Both the position numbers and the translations under genes were made by a program. From the NCBI RefSeq assembly GCF_039540975.1, contig NZ_BAABFL010000481.1:62001-126000 (forward strand): a DNA stretch of 64,000 nt. Direction: 5' to 3'. The notes beneath the pieces are model-generated. The model did no database searches and was not told the origin of the DNA. It saw only the letters and a program-made list of their open reading frames with translations. This DNA is from Kistimonas scapharcae (GTDB lineage Bacteria; Pseudomonadota; Gammaproteobacteria; Pseudomonadales; Endozoicomonadaceae). Of the stretch, positions 51,936 to 60,501 are shown in pieces (positions within the stretch are counted from its first letter, which is position 1; each line of letters begins with the position of its first letter).

Positions 51936-54641
51936 TTATACCGGTGGCACCAATGGGCGATTGGGATTATCCACCGCATTGACGGCAGGTCGGTAGGGGG
52001 CTGGTTGTTGTTTTGGGGTGCCCTGCTCGTGGGCATTCTGACTGGCTGGAATATGGCTCGCTCTCTCGGCCAGCGATTTTTGCAATATCTTTTCCTGTTT
52101 TTTGGAGAGTGGGGTGCCTCGTTGGATCAGCTCAAATATCGGGTCAAGATGGGCGCTTACCGAGCGGGTAATTCGATAACCCGGCATAGCCGTATTTTGC
52201 GTTTGAATCGTGGTATGGCCGCCATTAACCGCCATCTGCTGTAATAACGCCTCGAACTCTGGGCTTTCTGTCATGATATGCCGACGGATGAAATCCGTTT
52301 CCATAGCATCTGCTTGGCAGGCCTTCAGGTAGCAGAGCTGGGTATGATCGTGGGCTTTTTTGAGTCCAGTTCTATCCTTGTTGCTTTTGCAGCCTTCAAT
52401 GATTGGCATGTCGATACTGTTAAGCAGGGAATTAAGTGTACGGCTATACAGAAAAGGGTCTTTCTCAGCGCAGTGGCGCATGCCAGTACGTGTCAGCTCA
52501 CGCATGTGGTCAGCCAGTAGCTGGATCTTTTGTTGGGTTTCGGGTGGGTACTGCTGAAGTCGTTGACCAATAAATCCCTCTATGGGGTCACCGGGTGTCA
52601 GGCTGCCAATCAGCCGTCCGAGCATTTTACCATTCTGTTTTTCTGCGTCTCTCCATGTATCGCCGGTTAGCGCGAGAAGTTTGTTGTGGGCAATCAGATT
52701 ACAGGGACAGATAAACATGAATGGTTCAACATTAATGTTGACCGTATGGGGGGTGCCGGCACTTGAGTAAATGGTGAGAGTGGTTGTTTTATCCTGCCAG
52801 TGTTTTTTCATGCTTTTCCAGGTTTCGCGGCACCATTTTCGCTCATCATCCATGACATCTTTCACTTTCGTGATGGGGATGTGCTTGCCCATGCTGCGCA
52901 ATGCATCGGGGCTCATGAGGTTGGTGTAGCATACCGGCATGTCAATGGCGGCATCAGGATTGTCCATGGCATTTGCCAGTTCTTCGGTGTCGGCCTTGTG
53001 TTGCAGCAACAGGGCTGTCAGGGCTTCATTGAGCCGGCGATGGGTAATAGTGTCCCGTTGGTCAGCAGGATGGGCATAGGCGTAGGGAATGCCTACCCTG
53101 ACTGACTTTTCAACATCTCTGCCATCCATGGATAAGCTTGATGTATAGAGGTTTACCGCTGAGTCACTGTCCCGTCGCATGGAGGTGCTCATACGATCCT
53201 GGTAGCTATGCTCGAAAGGATCTCTCCCCCCCTGGGGTTCGTCAGGGTGGTGATAGCGTAGTTTGGCTGCAGGGCAGTAGCGGGTTTCTGATTGATGCAG
53301 AACACCATTGACTCGAAAAGCCTGCTGTTTTACGAAGGCTTTACTGGATTTGCTCAGCTCTTCTGTCAGCATGGCGTTGAATGTACTGCGCAGCCCCGCT
53401 GCTTCGAGTATTCCTATGATTTTTGCATTGCAGCCTGCGACCTGTTGAACCATGTCGGGTATGAATCCACCCTGTTGATCAATAGATTCCCGATGATTTA
53501 TGTAAAGTTTGAGTAACGCCTTCCTCGCTTTCTTTGCCTGTGGGGTCATTGAATTACCCAAGGTTTTCCAGGCCGCCTGGCACTGTGTTTCCAGGCAATC
53601 TTTGAACGTTTCGGGGGTTCTGAAATCGTTGCTTTGCAGGGTGGCGAAGAGTTGCTCCTGTTCCATACAGGTTTGCAGCATCTTCGTGATATCCAGATTC
53701 AGGCAGTGGCGCAGCTCATCAGAGAGGCTTTTGGTTTTATTTAATTGTTTCTTAAAGGCATTCAGCGCATTTGTCAGGTGCGCAGGTTGTCTGGCTCCAC
53801 CGCCATTCAGGGTTTCGTAAGGTGACAAACTGGTCATGTGGCTGATTCGTGTCGCAAGGCTGGCTGCCTGTCTGATCAGGCTGAGTTCCCGGCGTGTAAG
53901 TCCGCTATTTTCCAGCAGAGGTTGAAGCGATTCGGCCAGTAATGACTGTGGGTGGTTTGCGTGCTGGGTCAGATGCCCAATCGTATGTGGCAAGCTTTGT
54001 TGAAACAGTGAATTATGCTGTTTCAAATACTGGATAAAAATTTGCTGTGCTTCCTTATTATTTTTAGGGTAGGTCTGGTGATTGGCAAGGTGTTTGAGGA
54101 AGGATTGCCTTAGCCAGGCTTTTTCTCCTGTTGGTATGCTATTCAATGCCGGAGACAGGCCAAAGCGATTCCAGACTGCTTTCAGGAATGTATTCCAGGG
54201 TTTGCCTGTCACTCGCTTGAGTTTTTTTTCCTGCACAGATTCAGGTGCTGCTGTCGGTGGAGATGGCGGTGTATGGTTGTTCAGGTAAGAACGGGGGGAT
54301 GTTTCCTGTGTCAATGCCGGTTCATCAGGGGAAAAGTGTTGGGCATGTTGTTTGACCAGTTGGTGAAGTTGTTCAACGGCAGGGTTGATGGTCCGGTGGG
54401 TAGAATCCGCTATGCGAGGAGCCCTTTGGTGGAGCGATGTTGTGCTGACAGAGGGTTGGGGGATTTCATCCCCATGTGTTTTTATTTTTTTGACAAATAG
54501 TTCATCCCCCAACGCTTTTTTTACCGTTCTCAGGGAGTGGGTGGTGCCCTCTGGTTGAGGTCTATGGCTTGATGCGCCTGAGGTCTGGCTGGTCATTCCT
54601 GCAGGGGGAGTGCCGGGAATGTTGGGTGTTGATGAGTTCAT
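51936..54641 (-). CDS. SopB/IpgD-like inositol phosphate phosphatase, candidate T3SS effector
   Basis: A 901-residue protein with no signal peptide and a Ser/Thr/Pro/Gln-rich disordered N-terminus (1-130), as in T3SS effectors. Near the C-terminus is the P-loop CKSNKDRTGL with the Cx5R pair C751 and R757, matching the CKSGKDRTGM active site of Salmonella SopB and Shigella IpgD and the CKSxKDRT loop of animal INPP4 phosphatases. About 55 residues later, MAVNGGHTTIQTQNTAMPGYRI parallels the SopB segment around NSGNMEIQEMNTGVPG. A stretch TVNINVEPFMFICPCNLIAHN near residue 635 occupies the place of the SopB NVxxFNxGVNE motif but is diverged. The P-loop has Asn where SopB has Gly. Lower GC than neighbours and position away from the T3SS genes suggest separate acquisition. 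Substrate and secretion are inferred. Confidence 0.7.
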   Translation of the reverse strand: MNSSTPNIPGTPPAGMTSQTSGASSHRPQPEGTTHSLRTVKKALGDELFVKKIKTHGDEIPQPSVSTTSLHQRAPRIADSTHRTINPAVEQLHQLVKQHAQHFSPDEPALTQETSPRSYLNNHTPPSPPTAAPESVQEKKLKRVTGKPWNTFLKAVWNRFGLSPALNSIPTGEKAWLRQSFLKHLANHQTYPKNNKEAQQIFIQYLKQHNSLFQQSLPHTIGHLTQHANHPQSLLAESLQPLLENSGLTRRELSLIRQAASLATRISHMTSLSPYETLNGGGARQPAHLTNALNAFKKQLNKTKSLSDELRHCLNLDITKMLQTCMEQEQLFATLQSNDFRTPETFKDCLETQCQAAWKTLGNSMTPQAKKARKALLKLYINHRESIDQQGGFIPDMVQQVAGCNAKIIGILEAAGLRSTFNAMLTEELSKSSKAFVKQQAFRVNGVLHQSETRYCPAAKLRYHHPDEPQGGRDPFEHSYQDRMSTSMRRDSDSAVNLYTSSLSMDGRDVEKSVRVGIPYAYAHPADQRDTITHRRLNEALTALLLQHKADTEELANAMDNPDAAIDMPVCYTNLMSPDALRSMGKHIPITKVKDVMDDERKWCRETWKSMKKHWQDKTTTLTIYSSAGTPHTVNINVEPFMFICPCNLIAHNKLLALTGDTWRDAEKQNGKMLGRLIGSLTPGDPIEGFIGQRLQQYPPETQQKIQLLADHMRELTRTGMRHCAEKDPFLYSRTLNSLLNSIDMPIIEGCKSNKDRTGLKKAHDHTQLCYLKACQADAMETDFIRRHIMTESPEFEALLQQMAVNGGHTTIQTQNTAMPGYRITRSVSAHLDPIFELIQRGTPLSKKQEKILQKSLAERASHIPASQNAHEQGTPKQQPAPYRPAVNAVDNPNRPLVPPV

Positions 54642-54808
54642 GCAAATGCTTCCTTTCCTCCTTTAAGAATAGATGTTGGTGGATTCAGGAAGGGCAGGGT
54701 ATGAGGCGCCTCTATAGACGGTATGGAATAATAATAGAAATATGAATCGCGAATGGTTTGTATGGCCAGGCCCGAACGGGGCATGTTCGGGCGAAGTCAG
54801 CGGCTGAC

Positions 54809-54907
54809 TTATTGTATGGCGTTAATCAGCAGCAGGATGCTGGTTGCGAGCGTCGCCAGGGAGAGAGTCAGCAGGCAGCATTCCTTGATGGTCAATCGGT
54901 CATCCAT
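54809..54907 (-). CDS. Small membrane protein, 32 residues
   Basis: ATG at 54907 has a strong GAGGAG six bases upstream. The product begins MDDRLTIKECCLLTLSL and is mostly one hydrophobic helix ending LLINAIQ. Longer forms starting at 54934 or 55072 lack a ribosome-binding site. It lies upstream of the SopB-like gene, same strand, with a 167-base gap. Function unknown. Confidence 0.5.
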   Translation of the reverse strand: MDDRLTIKECCLLTLSLATLATSILLLINAIQ

Positions 54908-55101
54908 GGGGGCTCCTCGGTAATGGTCAGTCATGTATTGGGCGGCAAGTCCCTTTAGGGGATCTGCGCAAAATATTGTTTTGAATCTTGCCTGTTTGCG
55001 CAGGAAGCGGGGATTATAGTCGGAGTGATGGTTGTTCAACAATAAGTAAAGACAGTGAGTTTGGCTGTTCATTAGAACATTGAATCAGGGAGGACAATGC
55101 G

Positions 55102-55476
55102 GTGTATGGTGGAATATGTATAGGGGGGTGCCTCCTGATTTTGCTGGGCGGGTGTATGCCTGATCTGACGGGTTACAGTTATAGCCGTGGTGAAATTGCC
55201 AGCAAGGCATGGGTTGATACCGGTACCGTGGTTGCTGTAGAGGTTGTTGGTAGAACCGCAGGCTCATGGGTAGAAGATGATGCTGGCGATACGACGGATG
55301 CCATCGTCGACAGTCGACACGTTCTCATGACCATTCAGCTTGATACCGGTGCACATATCTCTATTGAGCAGGCTGTGGGGCTGGACGAGCCCATTCATAA
55401 AGGAGACAGGGTGAACCTTGTCTCGGAAGGTGGTGTGACTCGTGTTGTAACCGCTGTGCCCTTGATGAATCAGTGA
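55102..55476 (+). CDS. Predicted lipoprotein, SlyB-tail-like
   Basis: A 124-residue protein starting at a GTG with GGGAGG 8 bases upstream. The signal peptide has lipobox LLGGC at about residues 14-18. The mature part (YSYSRGEIASKAWVDTGTVVAVEVV, then TIQLDTGAHISIEQAVGLDEPIHKGDRVNLVSEGG) resembles the ends of SlyB/Pcp outer-membrane lipoproteins but lacks their central glycine-zipper segment. Family assignment is tentative. Confidence 0.6.
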   Translation: MYGGICIGGCLLILLGGCMPDLTGYSYSRGEIASKAWVDTGTVVAVEVVGRTAGSWVEDDAGDTTDAIVDSRHVLMTIQLDTGAHISIEQAVGLDEPIHKGDRVNLVSEGGVTRVVTAVPLMNQ

Positions 55477-55518
55477 ATCAAGCATTAGACTGCAGAATTT
55501 CCTGTTCCGGTAAGCACC

Positions 55519-55824
55519 ATGAAAAAAGATACACTGGTTGCAGTCGGCATTGTTGGCTGTATTGTGATTCTTGGCGGTCTGTGGCTCTGGCACGATCATG
55601 CGACAGTGCAGCCATTGCCCTCTGAACCTGAGGCGGCGTCTACGTTTGATCCAGTACCCGTTTATACGGATGACGTTGATCCACACAGTGATGCAGCGGA
55701 TGTTACACGTATCATTGTCAGCGACAGCCTCAAGGGTAGCGATGTGGATATTGATCAGGTGCTGTCTGACAAGGTCATTGTCAACGACAAGGTGGTCAAC
55801 CTCCCCCAGCAGGGAAGTCAGTAA
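55519..55824 (+). CDS. Small membrane-anchored hypothetical protein
   Basis: 101 residues: a short N-terminal signal anchor (VAVGIVGCIVILGGLWLW, residues 7-24) and an acidic periplasmic tail rich in Asp/Val with no recognised domain. It starts 42 bases after the lipoprotein gene and ends 30 bases before the sulfurtransferase, so the three may be cotranscribed. I do not recognise the family. Confidence 0.55.
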   Translation: MKKDTLVAVGIVGCIVILGGLWLWHDHATVQPLPSEPEAASTFDPVPVYTDDVDPHSDAADVTRIIVSDSLKGSDVDIDQVLSDKVIVNDKVVNLPQQGSQ

Positions 55825-55854
55825 AGGGCATTCGGCTGGTAAGTCTGATTTTAT

Positions 55855-56721
55855 GTGAGTAAACAAGCCATGAGCCTGTTAATTGAAGTCGATGAACTGG
55901 CAGAGAAGCTGGGTGAGCCGTCGCTACGACTGATTGATGCCCGCTTTTCGTTGCAGGATATCAACTTGGGTAATCAGCAGTATCGTGACGGCCATATTCC
56001 CGGCGCCGTTTATGCTGACCTGGAGCAAGACTTGTCGGGTACTATTGCACCGGGTATCACTGGGCGGCACCCATTACCTGACCCTGTGCAATTTGCTAAA
56101 CGACTGCAATTCTGGGGAATCAGCGAGACTACACAGGTTGTGGTCTATGATGATGGCAGTCATGCCATGGCGGCGCGTTGCTGGTGGTTGCTGGAGTGGG
56201 CCGGACTGTCTTCTGTGCGCGTGCTTCATGGGGGCTTTAAGGCATGGGTTGATGCAGGCTTGCCGCTGACCCGGAAGATCGCTAAGTGTGATCCGAGCGA
56301 CTATGCGTTTACACCCTGTTATCAGCGTACGGTGACGGCAGGTGATGTGTTGATGCTGTCACAGCAGTCAGCCGCTTTGCTGGATGCGCGAGGATTGGAG
56401 CGTTATGCTGGCCGGTCAGAGCCGATTGATCCTGTGGCGGGGCATATTCCCGGTGCACTTTGTATTCCGTTTACTGAGAATATGGATGTCAATAACCGCT
56501 TCTTTTCACCGGATGTTTTGACGGAGCGTTTCAGACGCTTTTATTCAACCGCTGATACGGGTGAGTATTCGCGGCCGGTTTGTTATTGCGGTTCGGGGGT
56601 GACGGCTTGCCATAACATCCTGGCCATGCGACTGGCCGGTTTGCCCTGGCCGACGTTATACCCCGGCTCTTGGAGTGAGTGGATTACTGATCCAGCCCGC
56701 CCAGTGGCAACCGGCGACTGA
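55855..56721 (+). CDS. Sulfurtransferase with two rhodanese domains (thiosulfate/3-mercaptopyruvate type)
   Basis: Transfers sulfane sulfur via a persulfide on a cysteine. The 288-residue protein has an inactive N-terminal rhodanese domain (LIDARFSLQDINLG, DDGSHAMAARCWWLLEW) and an active C-terminal one with catalytic Cys245 in CYCGSGVTAC. The loop CGSGVT differs from the CRKGVT of thiosulfate-specific rhodanese and matches 3-mercaptopyruvate-type enzymes (CGSGVTA). The start is GTG at 55855; an ATG at 55870 is also possible. Its stop is one base from that of the convergent ACT gene. Confidence 0.9.
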   Translation: MSKQAMSLLIEVDELAEKLGEPSLRLIDARFSLQDINLGNQQYRDGHIPGAVYADLEQDLSGTIAPGITGRHPLPDPVQFAKRLQFWGISETTQVVVYDDGSHAMAARCWWLLEWAGLSSVRVLHGGFKAWVDAGLPLTRKIAKCDPSDYAFTPCYQRTVTAGDVLMLSQQSAALLDARGLERYAGRSEPIDPVAGHIPGALCIPFTENMDVNNRFFSPDVLTERFRRFYSTADTGEYSRPVCYCGSGVTACHNILAMRLAGLPWPTLYPGSWSEWITDPARPVATGD

Positions 56722-56722
56722 G

Positions 56723-56959
56723 TCAGCGTCGGCAGGGAACCAGTGAGCGTACATCTTCCTCTTTCAGCAGTTGCATGATCAGCTTGTCCTGGCTCTTTTC
56801 GCCCTGGACGCGGAGTTTGACTTCGTAATGATCGCGCTCGGGCTTGAACTCAGCAATAAAGTTGCTGACTTCAAAACCGCCTCCTCGACTGGTTGAGAGA
56901 ATCTTCTCCAGACAGCCGGGATTGTTGGCTGTGATCAGTTTGAGCTGGATACTGGTCAT
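56723..56959 (-). CDS. Small ACT-domain protein (acetolactate synthase small-subunit/IlvM-like fold)
   Basis: A 78-residue stand-alone ACT domain: MTSIQLKLITANNPGCLEKIL, then the glycine loop RGGGFEVSNFIAEF, and two further strands ending VRSLVPCRR. It resembles IlvM-type subunits in length and pattern, but no acetolactate synthase large-subunit gene is present. A terminator-type hairpin ends 34 bases upstream of its start codon, with a short leader ORF before it, hinting at attenuation control. Confidence 0.6.
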   Translation of the reverse strand: MTSIQLKLITANNPGCLEKILSTSRGGGFEVSNFIAEFKPERDHYEVKLRVQGEKSQDKLIMQLLKEEDVRSLVPCRR

Positions 56960-56992
56960 GCTGTGTTTCCGTCGTTGTGTACCGCCAGTAAT

Positions 56993-57029
56993 AAAAAACC
57001 CCCGGACCGGTTCGGTGCGGGGGTTTTTT
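56993..57029. terminator. Bidirectional terminator hairpin / possible attenuator
   Basis: AAAAAACCCCCG at 56993-57004 pairs with CGGGGGTTTTTT at 57018-57029, enclosing a shorter ACCG/CGGT stem. It has a T tract on both strands. On the minus strand it lies directly before the ACT gene; on the plus strand it would end transcription reading past the sulfurtransferase gene. Confidence 0.85.
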
Positions 57030-57043
57030 GTGTCTGCTGCTTA

Positions 57044-57194
57044 TCAGTCAAAAACGCTTCCCCGCCGGCTGATCATGGTCATAATCCCGGTCATCTTAAT
57101 CAGTTTAGAGGAAGTCGCTGTAAATGCTTTCAAGGGTGATACGGTCAATTTATTTAAAGAGGGGTAAGTATAACACGCATATTTGTGTTGAAAA
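57044..57194 (-). promoter_or_regulatory. Possible promoter and leader peptide ahead of the ACT gene
   Basis: On the minus strand a -35-like TTTTCA (57189-57194) and -10-like TATACT (57167-57172) are 16 bases apart. Downstream a 16-codon leader ORF (57094 down to 57044) encodes MTGIMTMISRRGSVFD and stops just before the terminator hairpin. GCGGGG in its CGGCGGGGA segment can pair with CCCCGC of the terminator left arm, a possible antiterminator. The leader has no obvious Shine-Dalgarno sequence. All of this is inference from base patterns. Confidence 0.35.
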
Positions 57195-57276
57195 CCCGTG
57201 AATTTGTGCGTTTTGTCCACGTTGGGGTTTTGGTCTGACTAAACTGGCGGAGAGTGTTTTTATGCGGAGATCTGCA

Positions 57277-57522
57277 ATGCTGCGTGACAAGCACAATCTG
57301 GTTGATGATTTTCCCGAATACCAGGAGCGAATCCAGACCCTGAAACAGACGGACGAAAGTTTCAGGAACCTTGCCCGGGAGTACCATGAGGTTGAACATC
57401 AGGTGCGGGGTCTGGAGATGCAGAGTGTACCGACGACGGATGAGCATTATGAGGCGCTGAAGATGAAGCGGGTGCAGCTTAAGGATGCCATTTTTAATCA
57501 ATTGAGCAAGGGAATGACCTGA
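57277..57522 (+). CDS. DUF465 (YdcH-like) small helical protein
   Basis: An 81-residue, charged, helical protein of the DUF465 family: LRDKHNLVDDFPEYQERIQTLKQTDESF near the start and HYEALKMKRVQLKDAIFNQL at the end. The ATG at 57277 has GGAG 7 bases upstream and is preferred to the ATG at 57262. The function of the family is unknown. Confidence 0.8.
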   Translation: MLRDKHNLVDDFPEYQERIQTLKQTDESFRNLAREYHEVEHQVRGLEMQSVPTTDEHYEALKMKRVQLKDAIFNQLSKGMT

Positions 57523-57723
57523 CCATGATAAGTCCGCCCTGTTCGATGACAGGGTGGGTGTTATTCGGATTGTCTGATGGTATCGTAAGCTCCCACTTGG
57601 TGTGTCCAGCGGAAACAGGGTTCTCCGCTGCCTGAGGGCTGCCCACGCGTAATGATCTTGCGCCCCTCATGACAGACAGCCAAGTGTATGTTAATGACAA
57701 CCCGGTATGGGGCAAAGAGAAAC

Positions 57724-59121
57724 ATGCAAGAGTGGAAGCCAGATAGCTGGAGACAGAAAACTGCCCTGCAGCAACCAGAATACCGGGATCCCGGTAAGGT
57801 CATGCAGGTAGAGTCAGAATTGCGCCGTATGCCGCCGCTGGTGTTTGCCGGTGAAGTGCGTGCACTGTATCAGCAGCTGGCCGATGTTTCAGAAGGACGC
57901 GCTTTCCTGCTTCAGGGCGGTGACTGTGCTGAGAGCTTTGCCGAGTTCTCTGCTGATAATATTCGAGACACCTTCAAGGTGCTGATGCAGATGGCGGTGG
58001 TATTGACCTTTGGTGCCAGCTGCCCGGTTGTGAAGGTGGGGCGACTGGCTGGGCAGTTTGCCAAGCCTCGTTCGCAAGGCACTGAATCCCGTGATGGCGT
58101 AGTGTTGCCCTCCTATCGGGGTGACATCATCAATAGTAATGAATTCACCGAAGCGGCGCGTGAGCCCAATCCGGAGCGGTTGCTGGCGGCTTACCATCAA
58201 TCCGCTTCAACGTTGAACCTGATTCGTGCGTTTGCTCAAGGGGGATTGGCCTCTCTGGAGCAGGTGCATGAATGGAATCTGGGCTTTGTTAAGGCTACGC
58301 CGCAGTCTGAGAAGTACATGTGCCTGGCCGAACGTATTGATGAAGCGCTGGCCTTCATGAAAGCCTGCGGCATAACCGGTGCCAATACCGCAGCTATCAG
58401 GGAAACCAGTTTTTATACTTCCCATGAGGCGCTTTTGTTGCCATATGAAGAAGCGCTGACCCGACGTGACAGTCTGACGGGTGACTGGTATGACTGTTCT
58501 GCCCATATGCTTTGGATTGGTGATCGTACCCGCCAGCCGGACGGTGCACATGTTGAATTCATGCGCGGCATTCATAATCCGATTGGTATCAAGGCCGGGC
58601 CGACAACAAACTCTGATGAACTGTTGCGCCTTCTGGATACGCTGAATCCTGACAATCAGGCAGGTCGTATTAACCTGATTGTACGCATGGGCTCAGATAA
58701 AATAGAGGAGTGCTTGCCACCGCTGATTCAGGCTATCCAGCGAGAAGGCAGTAAAGTGGTCTGGAGTTCAGATCCGATGCATGGCAATACCATCAAGGCC
58801 GCGAATGGTTATAAGACCAGGGAAGTGACCCGGGTTTTGCAGGAAGTTCGTCGGTTCTTTGCTGCTCATCGGGCAGAAGGAACCTATGCTGGTGGGGTTC
58901 ACTTTGAGATGACGGGCCAGAATGTGACGGAGTGTGTGGGTGGTTCGCACTGTGTGACGGTTGAAGGATTGGCTGATCGTTACCATACCCACTGTGATCC
59001 AAGGCTGAATGCCAGTCAGTCACTGGAGATGGCGTTCCTGATTGCGGAGACGTTGAAGGATTGCAGGAAGGATCATCTGGCGACGTTGGGGGATTCGGTC
59101 GCAGAGAAAGTGGTAGCCTGA
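57724..59121 (+). CDS. Class II 3-deoxy-7-phosphoheptulonate (DAHP) synthase
   Basis: First enzyme of the shikimate pathway, condensing phosphoenolpyruvate and erythrose-4-phosphate. The 465-residue protein starts MQEWKPDSWRQKTALQQPEY, typical of class II (plant/Pseudomonas-type) enzymes. It contains LQGGDCAESFAEF, PVVKVGRLAGQFAKPRS, GRIN LIVRMGSDKI, WSSDPMHGNT and HFEMTGQNVTEC in the family order, including the metal-ligand cysteine and histidines. An in-frame ATG at 57688 is possible. A bidirectional terminator and tRNA-Pro follow. Confidence 0.94.
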   Translation: MQEWKPDSWRQKTALQQPEYRDPGKVMQVESELRRMPPLVFAGEVRALYQQLADVSEGRAFLLQGGDCAESFAEFSADNIRDTFKVLMQMAVVLTFGASCPVVKVGRLAGQFAKPRSQGTESRDGVVLPSYRGDIINSNEFTEAAREPNPERLLAAYHQSASTLNLIRAFAQGGLASLEQVHEWNLGFVKATPQSEKYMCLAERIDEALAFMKACGITGANTAAIRETSFYTSHEALLLPYEEALTRRDSLTGDWYDCSAHMLWIGDRTRQPDGAHVEFMRGIHNPIGIKAGPTTNSDELLRLLDTLNPDNQAGRINLIVRMGSDKIEECLPPLIQAIQREGSKVVWSSDPMHGNTIKAANGYKTREVTRVLQEVRRFFAAHRAEGTYAGGVHFEMTGQNVTECVGGSHCVTVEGLADRYHTHCDPRLNASQSLEMAFLIAETLKDCRKDHLATLGDSVAEKVVA

Positions 59122-59198
59122 TTAATAGGACCTGGATGCTTGCCTGTTGCGGTGTCCGGGTGTTCAGGCGGCGAATATGCACTTAAGTGTTTTGCAAC

Positions 59199-59230
59199 AA
59201 AAAAGGGTTGCATATCTGCAACCCTTTTTT
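59199..59230. terminator. Bidirectional terminator between DAHP synthase and tRNA-Pro
   Basis: A 14-bp perfect stem (AAAAAAGGGTTGCA with TGCAACCCTTTTTT) has a TATC loop and T tracts on both strands, so it can end both converging transcripts. Confidence 0.92.
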
Positions 59231-59233
59231 GTT

Positions 59234-59310
59234 TGGTCGGTGTGAGAGGATTCGAACCTCCGACCCCTTCCTCCCGAAGGAAGTGCGCTACCAGGCTGCG
59301 CTACACACCG
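59234..59310 (-). tRNA. tRNA-Pro (anticodon CGG)
   Basis: A 77-base cloverleaf on the minus strand with encoded CCA. Acceptor arm CGGTGTG pairs with CACACCG, the anticodon loop is TTCGGGA (anticodon CGG) on the ACTTCC/GGAAGG stem, and the T-loop is GGTTCGAATCC. It closely resembles E. coli proK. Confidence 0.97.
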
Positions 59311-59847
59311 CTAATCCATCAGGGTGACCCCTGAGTGCGGTGCGAATATTACTTCCAGTGAGGTGGGCTTGCAAGCCTGTTTGCCGTATTAAACAGCTTT
59401 TTTCGGTAAAAACGTACATGTAGGTTTTTCTATCAGGTGAAGGGCGGTATGGCAGAGTAATAGCTCGTTTGAGCTATGGCTGGTTCACTTGAAAGGGTGA
59501 AGGATAGATATACAGCTATACAGTTTTTTGGCCTGTAGGCAGAGTTGTGTTGGGGGGGGGCGCCTTCCTTGGAAGCGCATTAGGGGATATGAAAAATAGG
59601 ATTAAGAATGCAGTTAATTAACCGTTGTTTGATAGTCCTCATGGTGTATCAATAAATAATTCGGGTTCATATCAGTTGCCTCCAAATAGTCTGTTTTGTT
59701 GTATTGTGATGTGCTTGGAGTGTAATGGAATGAATGTGTTTGTATCGGTTTCGGGTCGATCCAGCTTGAAACTGGGAATAAATATGTTACCCAAATGGTT
59801 CATGTTTTGTTTCTTGTTGGTGGCCACTTTTTCTGTTTAGTTTGTTG
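59311..59847. other. AT-rich gene-poor stretch
   Basis: No credible gene in about 540 bases. It contains a run of nine G bases at 59552-59560 and short AT-rich stretches, and leads into the left end of the IS200/IS605 element. Confidence 0.6.
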
Positions 59848-59852
59848 TGAAA

Positions 59853-59875
59853 ACCCACGTCCTAAGGACGTGGTC
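59853..59875. repeat. Left-end hairpin of the IS200/IS605 element
   Basis: Perfect 8-bp stem (59855-59862 and 59866-59873) with triloop TAA. Confidence 0.88.
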
Positions 59876-59963
59876 ATGAATGGTTGGCTTTGCCTGCCAT
59901 GAATCTACCCAGCTATCCCTTATCTTCGAGTTGTCCCCACAACTTTGAGAAATAAGGAATAGC

Positions 59964-60398
59964 ATGAGCAGATTTGAGAAATTATCGCATGTAATCTGGC
60001 ATTGCCAATATCACCTTGTGAGGGTGCCCAAATACAGAGTTCGAGTCTTGAATGGGGCAGTAGGTACGGAGGTATTCAATTGTATCCAGGTATGCTGCAG
60101 TCAGTTGGGATGTAACGTAGTTGAGCTGAATGTGCAGTTGGATCATGTTCACCTTTTGGTAAAAGTGCCTCCTAAGCGCTCTATATCAAAACTTGTAGGG
60201 ACGGTGAAGGGAAAGTCTGTCTTGAGAGTTTTCACCCGTTTTCCTTATCTCCGACAGAAGCCTTATTGTGGGAATCATTTTTGGGCCAAAGGCTATTGTG
60301 TTGACACAGTGGGCGTGGATGCAGAAATGATTCGGAAATACGTTAAATATCAGGAAAAACAAGAAAGGCTCCAGCAGGAGATAAATTTCCGACACTGA
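59964..60398 (+). CDS. tnpA: IS200/IS605 Y1 transposase TnpA
   Basis: HUH single-strand transposase of 144 residues. The metal-binding HUH motif is HVH in LDHVHLLVKVPP (about residues 57-68), and the nucleophilic tyrosine lies in the C-terminal helix RKYVKYQEKQ. The start has AAGGAAT nine bases upstream, preceded by a small GTTGT/ACAAC hairpin. The gene looks intact. Two further hairpins downstream (GCCAGCCTTCT/GAGAAGGCTGGC near 60425 and GCCCCCTT/AGGGGGC near 60452) probably terminate the transcript. Confidence 0.93.
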   Translation: MSRFEKLSHVIWHCQYHLVRVPKYRVRVLNGAVGTEVFNCIQVCCSQLGCNVVELNVQLDHVHLLVKVPPKRSISKLVGTVKGKSVLRVFTRFPYLRQKPYCGNHFWAKGYCVDTVGVDAEMIRKYVKYQEKQERLQQEINFRH

Positions 60399-60478
60399 GT
60401 TTTTTGTATTGGGGAGAACTCAAGCCAGCCTTCTGAGAAGGCTGGCTATACAGCCCCCTTTTAGGGGGCATTATGCAA

Positions 60479-60501
60479 GTCCACGTTCTAAGAACGTGGT
60501 T
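60479..60501. repeat. Right-end hairpin of the IS200/IS605 element
   Basis: 8-bp stem (60481-60488 and 60492-60499) with triloop TAA, differing from the left hairpin by one compensated base pair. Confidence 0.88.

Noticed and set aside
59625..59840. Small plus-strand ORF before the IS element
   Set aside because: No ribosome-binding site, no recognised domain, and skewed low-complexity AT-rich composition.
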